Source of the DNA: Roseobacter sp.
GTDB taxonomy: Bacteria > Pseudomonadota > Alphaproteobacteria > Rhodobacterales > Rhodobacteraceae
Length of the DNA stretch: 38,645 nucleotides
Direction: 5' to 3'
Assembly (NCBI GenBank): GCA_024636475.1
Contig: JAGXHA010000094.1
Location: 1 to 38,645, forward strand
In this document: positions 35,108-38,645 of the stretch, one piece after another
How positions within the stretch are numbered: position 1 is the stretch's first letter
Layout: the number at the start of each line of letters is the position of its first letter
Position numbers and translations under genes: made by a program
Notes under the pieces: generated by a model
Databases searched by the model: none
What the model saw: only the letters and a program-made list of their open reading frames with translations
What the model was told of the DNA's origin: nothing

Positions 35108-35662
35108 TTATGCGCCGCAGGGACCGACCAGCGCTTCGTAGCGCATGGTGATCCAGCCAAGCGCTGCTTCGGGGTTTTGCTCTTCGATCTGCCCGGTAAA
35201 GCGGCCAAACACCTGAGCCGAGCGGCTTTCGTCGACCATTGTGATGGTCTGGCCGGTGATCACGGTGTCGTAGACAAAGAACGCGATTGCGATGAGCAGA
35301 ATTCCGCGCGCGACGCCAAACAAAAAGCCAAGACCCTGATCAAGGCCGCCCAAAACAGAGCGTTGGACAAGCGACGAAAACAGCGGAGTGAACAAAGAGA
35401 CCACGATCAATGCGATGGCAAAGACGATGGCAAAGGCCCCAATGATCGAAAGTTCGCAGCTGTCGGCGAGAAATTCACCGACCACAGGGATTTCAGAGAC
35501 CAGAGGTTCGACTTGCGGTGCAAACAGGAACGCCAACACGGCAGCTGCAATCCAGCCCACGATGGCCATCATCTCGCGCACAAGACCGCGGCCATAGGCC
35601 AAAAGAGCAGACAGAACGATGACGAGCGCCACGACCCCGTCAATAATGGTAAAACCTTCCAT
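35108..35662 (-). CDS. cvpA: CvpA family membrane protein
   Basis: A 184-residue inner-membrane protein of the CvpA (colicin V production) family with four hydrophobic segments. It begins MEGFTIIDGVVALVIVLSAL, with the family's GRGLVREMMAIVGWIAA after helix 1 and LDQGLGFLFGVARGILLIAI in the last third. The biological role is poorly defined; it is nearly always linked to purF, as here. ATG at 35662 with AGGAAGG upstream is preferred over an in-frame start at 35704, which would overlap radA. Confidence 0.92.
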   Translation of the reverse strand: MEGFTIIDGVVALVIVLSALLAYGRGLVREMMAIVGWIAAAVLAFLFAPQVEPLVSEIPVVGEFLADSCELSIIGAFAIVFAIALIVVSLFTPLFSSLVQRSVLGGLDQGLGFLFGVARGILLIAIAFFVYDTVITGQTITMVDESRSAQVFGRFTGQIEEQNPEAALGWITMRYEALVGPCGA

Positions 35663-35690
35663 GTACGTCTTGCCTTCCTTGTGGGGGCGG

Positions 35691-37058
35691 TCAGCCAGCC
35701 CCAAAAATTTCGCCTACAAATCCGGTTAGATCGCTCATGGTATTAAGCGTTATGCCGTTCTTACCCACCGGTTTTCCGCCAGCGGGTGCAATGGCGCTGG
35801 TAAAACCAAGTTTTTGCGCTTCTTTCAACCTATTTTCAGTCTGAGTAGCGGGTCTGAGGGCCCCAGACAGGCTGATTTCCCCAAAAACAACAGTTTCGGC
35901 GGGCAGTGCCACGTCTTCGCGTGCGCTTAGAAGGGCGGCGGCGACCGCCAGATCGGCGGCGGGCTCGGTGATCTTCATGCCACCTGCGACATTCAGATAA
36001 ACATCAAGTCCGGCAAAGGGGATCCCGCATCGCGCTTCCAGAACCGCAAGAATCATGGCCAGACGGCCGCTGTCCCAGCCCACGACCGTCCGTCGGGCTT
36101 GTGAATGAGGCGAGGGGGCCACCAGCGCCTGAAGTTCGCACAAAACGGGACGCGTGCCTTCGATGCCTGCGAAAACGACCGATCCGGCAGCCGGTTGCCC
36201 GCGTTCCGACAGAAAATGCGCCGAGGGGTTGGTGACCTCGGCAAGCCCCTGACCTGTCATCTCGAAGACACCAATCTCGTCTGCGGGGCCAAAACGGTTT
36301 TTCACAGCGCGCAGGATGCGAAACTGGTGGCCTCGCTCGCCCTCGAAATAAAGCACCGTGTCGACCATGTGTTCAACGACGCGGGGACCCGCGATCTGAC
36401 CGTCTTTGGTGACGTGACCCACAAGGATAACCGATACTCCGGAGCGTTTGGCAAAGCTGGTCAATTCATGCGCTGAGGCGCGGACCTGACTGACAGAGCC
36501 GGGCGCGCTTTCGACATTATCGGCCCACATCGTCTGGATCGAATCGATGATGGCAAGGTCTGGGCGTTCGGCATCAAGCGTGGTCAGGATGTCGCGCAGA
36601 TTGGTTTCAGCGGCCAGTTTCACGGGTGCATCCGCCAGACCCAGACGCTGGGCGCGCATGCGGACCTGCGCCGAGGCTTCCTCGCCGCTCACATAAATCG
36701 TTTTCAAGCCGCTGCGGGCAAAATGTGCGGCGGCTTGTAACAAAAGCGTCGATTTCCCGATGCCCGGATCACCGCCCACCAGTATCGCCGAAGCGGCCAC
36801 CAGACCCCCGCCCAACACGCGGTCCAGCTCGGCAATGCCCGATTGGCTGCGCGGCGGTGGCGCTTCTTTGGTGCTGAGATCGGTCAGCACCATGGCCGAG
36901 CCGCGCTTGCTCCCTAGCGTTTTGCTGGGCGGGCCGGCGGAGATGCCTTTGTCTTGCTGAATGGTATTCCATTCGCCGCACCCATCACAGCGGCCGGACC
37001 ACTTGTTATAGGTAGCACCACAGGAATTGCACGAGAATGTAACGGGAGTTTTTGCCAT
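35691..37058 (-). CDS. radA: DNA repair protein RadA
   Basis: Hexameric RecA-like helicase that promotes branch migration in recombination. The 455 residues show the N-terminal zinc finger (Cys10, Cys13, Cys24, Cys27), Walker A GGDPGIGKST at 95-104, Walker B-like LAIIDSIQTMW, the RadA-specific KNRFG motif near residue 253, and the C-terminal Lon-protease-like domain (GLDVYLNVAGGMKITEPAAD) without protease activity. It precedes cvpA by 28 bases on the same strand. The 175 bases upstream, before the pqiA-like gene, contain only small inverted repeats such as TCGACC/GGTCGA at 37186-37200. Confidence 0.96.
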   Translation of the reverse strand: MAKTPVTFSCNSCGATYNKWSGRCDGCGEWNTIQQDKGISAGPPSKTLGSKRGSAMVLTDLSTKEAPPPRSQSGIAELDRVLGGGLVAASAILVGGDPGIGKSTLLLQAAAHFARSGLKTIYVSGEEASAQVRMRAQRLGLADAPVKLAAETNLRDILTTLDAERPDLAIIDSIQTMWADNVESAPGSVSQVRASAHELTSFAKRSGVSVILVGHVTKDGQIAGPRVVEHMVDTVLYFEGERGHQFRILRAVKNRFGPADEIGVFEMTGQGLAEVTNPSAHFLSERGQPAAGSVVFAGIEGTRPVLCELQALVAPSPHSQARRTVVGWDSGRLAMILAVLEARCGIPFAGLDVYLNVAGGMKITEPAADLAVAAALLSAREDVALPAETVVFGEISLSGALRPATQTENRLKEAQKLGFTSAIAPAGGKPVGKNGITLNTMSDLTGFVGEIFGAG

Positions 37059-37233
37059 GCGCCTTTCTGGCTGACCCCGCAGGCGAGGTCAAAGCAAAAG
37101 AGACCGGCCGTTGGCTGCCTTTGCGGACTATTTCACACTGCGGGGCTCAGGGTCGGCGTACCGGGGTGACACATGAAGCTGATTTTCGACCCAAGGTCGA
37201 TACCCGACAGCGGCAGACGCCGTTGTGAGCCCG

Positions 37234-37707
37234 CTAGTGCGTGCGATTGTTTCCCTTTTCAGTGGGATCACTGGGCACCCGCAGGCTTTGTTGCGTTTTC
37301 CAACTGATCCAAAGAGAGGCCAAGATGCAGCCCGTGAACAGATACAGCCCCCAAGCGACTTCGATCCGGCCGATGCCAATGCCTTTGGCAAGCGTGATGT
37401 AGAGCGCTATCAAGAAAAAGTCCGCCATCGCCAGCTTGCCGATGATATGCAGCGCGGGCAGGGCGCGGGGGCTGAGCAGGTCAAACTGCACCAAGGCCAG
37501 CCCGAGTGTCTTGAGGTAGGGCGCAAAAAGGGCAAACACCGTCACGACAAGCGCAAGAAAGACATCAGATGACCAAAGCGATTGCAATCCGCTGAGCACC
37601 GAGATTTCTGTCAGCCCAAACAGCGGCAAAAGCCCCGCACGCAACAGCGGTGCCGTCCAGGCGATCGGATAGAGGATCAGAAGCGAAAGATTCAAAGCGC
37701 GTATCAT
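37234..37707 (-). CDS. PqiA-domain membrane protein
   Basis: A 157-residue protein with four hydrophobic segments that corresponds to a single PqiA (paraquat-inducible protein A) domain. Visible family features are a first helix with a short periplasmic loop (LPLFGLTEISVLSGLQSLW), a central helix pair, and ALHIIGKLAMADFFLIALYI, where the family has a conserved Trp/Met-x-Asp-x-Phe region. The cysteine pairs of full-length PqiA are missing, so this is the short form. PqiA proteins work with MCE proteins in envelope lipid handling, but no MCE gene is near. It lies between alr and radA, a common arrangement in this group. Confidence 0.85.
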   Translation of the reverse strand: MIRALNLSLLILYPIAWTAPLLRAGLLPLFGLTEISVLSGLQSLWSSDVFLALVVTVFALFAPYLKTLGLALVQFDLLSPRALPALHIIGKLAMADFFLIALYITLAKGIGIGRIEVAWGLYLFTGCILASLWISWKTQQSLRVPSDPTEKGNNRTH

Positions 37708-37753
37708 AGGGGGCTTTTTAAGACAGGTGGCGCTGGCGCGCCATTTGATTTCG

Positions 37754-37774
37754 CGATCTGCTGAACGCAGATCG
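37754..37774. other. Perfect hairpin next to repeat copy C
   Basis: CGATCTGC (37754-37761), loop TGAAC, GCAGATCG (37767-37774), two bases before repeat copy C. It lies 93 bases past the alr stop and upstream of the pqiA-like gene. Neither strand has a T-run behind it, so it is not a clear intrinsic terminator. Confidence 0.5.
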
Positions 37775-37776
37775 GG

Positions 37777-37809
37777 GCCTTCGGCGAGGATATTTAAGAG
37801 CCAGAGAAC
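37777..37809 (+). repeat. Copy C of the dispersed 33-base repeat
   Basis: Begins GCCTTCGGCGAGGATATT, identical to copy B, then TAAGAGCCAGAGAAC, where the T-run is two bases shorter and shifted. It lies in the 159-base gap between alr and the pqiA-like gene, antisense to both, directly after a perfect hairpin. Confidence 0.75.
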
Positions 37810-37866
37810 AGGGGGATGAGCAGAGCAGAGGCTTGGACTGGGTCGCAGGCCGTGTTGGCACCCGTT

Positions 37867-38645
37867 CTATGTCAGATAGACCCGGTCGTAGCGGGCACCC
37901 AGAGATGTCAGAATTTCATATCCGATGGTTCCGGCAAAATCCGCAACGGTATCTACCGATTGGTGTAGCCCGATAAGCTGGAGATGTTCCGGTATCTCGG
38001 GCAGGTCGGTGATGTCGACGGTGATCAGATCCATGGAAACGCGGCCCACGACCGGCACCCTGCGCCCCTCATGGGTCATTGTCGCGCCATTCCCCAACGC
38101 GCGGATCAGCCCGTCTGCATAGCCGCCCGACACGGTTGCAATCACCGAAGGGCGTTGTGCTGTCCAGCCGCAGCCATAGCCGACGGTGCCCCCTTGTGGG
38201 ACTTCACGCGCCTGGATGACGGGCAGGTCCACTGTGACGACAGGGCGTGCATCAATATAGGGCAGCCCGCCATAAAGGCCGATGCCGGGACGTGTCAGAT
38301 CAAAGTGATAATCGCCGCCCATCAGAATACCGCCCGTCGCGGCCAGCGACAAAGGCACATCAGTGCCTTCCGTCATCTCGCGAAAGAGGGCGAGTTGGGC
38401 GGCGTTCATCGGATGATCGGGCTCATCTGCGCAGGCCAGATGCGAGATGATCATGCTGGGCCCCTGAGACAGGGCGATGTCGCGCAGCGCGCTCCACTCG
38501 TTGGGGTCCATCCCCAGCCGGTTCATGCCACTGTTCAGCTGGATGCCGAAAGGATGGCCCGGAATGGCTTCGACATGCAGGATCATCTGATCCACCGAAT
38601 TGATCATCGGGGTCAGGCCCGCCGATCTGATCGTCTCTGTGTCGC
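37867..38645 (-). CDS. alr: Alanine racemase, C-terminal part (cut by the window edge)
   Basis: PLP-dependent enzyme that makes D-alanine for peptidoglycan. The frame is open to the last base of the window with no stop, so the N-terminus with the PLP lysine lies outside; an internal ATG at 38607 is not the start. Visible: the end of the TIM barrel ([37 protein letters not shown]), then the beta domain with the catalytic-tyrosine region [23 protein letters not shown] and [15 protein letters not shown]. About 259 codons are visible, roughly three quarters of a usual enzyme. In Rhodobacterales the gene upstream is often dnaB, which I would expect just outside the window. Confidence 0.95.
   Translation of the reverse strand, partial: DTETIRSAGLTPMINSVDQMILHVEAIPGHPFGIQLNSGMNRLGMDPNEWSALRDIALSQGPSMIISHLACADEPDHPMNAAQLALFREMTEGTDVPLSLAATGGILMGGDYHFDLTRPGIGLYGGLPYIDARPVVTVDLPVIQAREVPQGGTVGYGCGWTAQRPSVIATVSGGYADGLIRALGNGATMTHEGRRVPVVGRVSMDLITVDITDLPEIPEHLQLIGLHQSVDTVADFAGTIGYEILTSLGARYDRVYLT

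Overview
The window looks like the chromosome of a marine-type Rhodobacterales (Roseobacter-group) alphaproteobacterium. The gene order nuoG–nuoN interrupted by small accessory genes and followed by birA, coaX and rnj, a monofunctional biotin ligase without a DNA-binding domain, a NuoG without the extra N7 cysteine set, tatABC next to surE–pcm–nlpD, and purF–cvpA–radA–pqiA–alr all fit that group. Genus is not decided here. No stretch longer than about 210 bases lacks a gene, and I saw no tRNA, rRNA, CRISPR, prophage or insertion sequence.

Region 1 (1–13,961, + strand): the distal half of the complex I operon (end of an accessory ORF, nuoG, a small lipoprotein gene, nuoH, nuoI, a cysteine-free carboxymuconolactone-decarboxylase-like gene, nuoJ, K, L, M, N). 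It runs without an obvious terminator into birA, coaX and the RNase J gene, and ends at a hairpin terminator. Region 2 (13,964–19,603): minus-strand prfC, a glycosyltransferase-like gene, a DEAD-box helicase and a DJ-1/PfpI gene, with a small SnoaL-like gene divergent from prfC. Region 3 (19,619–25,568): accessory genes. These are a Hint-domain protein with a recognisable promoter, an SDR lacking the usual Tyr/Lys pair, and a compact cassette of a sodium:solute-symporter-like permease, an orphan ABC ATPase and two overlapping Lin0512-family genes, followed by a convergent YafY/WYL-type regulator. Region 4 (25,780–28,394): tatA, tatB, tatC and a DUF815-type ATPase in one overlapping operon ending at a hairpin. 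Region 5 (28,396–33,241, minus): surE, pcm and an nlpD-like LytM factor, preceded by a divergent SDR, an MscS channel and a small GspC/PilP-like domain gene. Region 6 (33,389–38,645, minus): alr (cut by the window edge), pqiA-like, radA, cvpA and purF with its terminator.

Most genes are housekeeping: respiration, cofactor synthesis, RNA decay, translation termination, protein export, envelope maintenance, purine synthesis and DNA repair. The items most worth attention are the symporter/ABC-ATPase/Lin0512-pair cassette, and a dispersed 33-base repeat present three times (plus a 15-base fragment). One copy is read as the N-terminus of BirA and another supplies the stop codon of an SDR. Further oddities are two SDRs with altered catalytic residues, a Hint domain starting with Ser instead of Cys, and the two non-complex-I genes inside the nuo operon.
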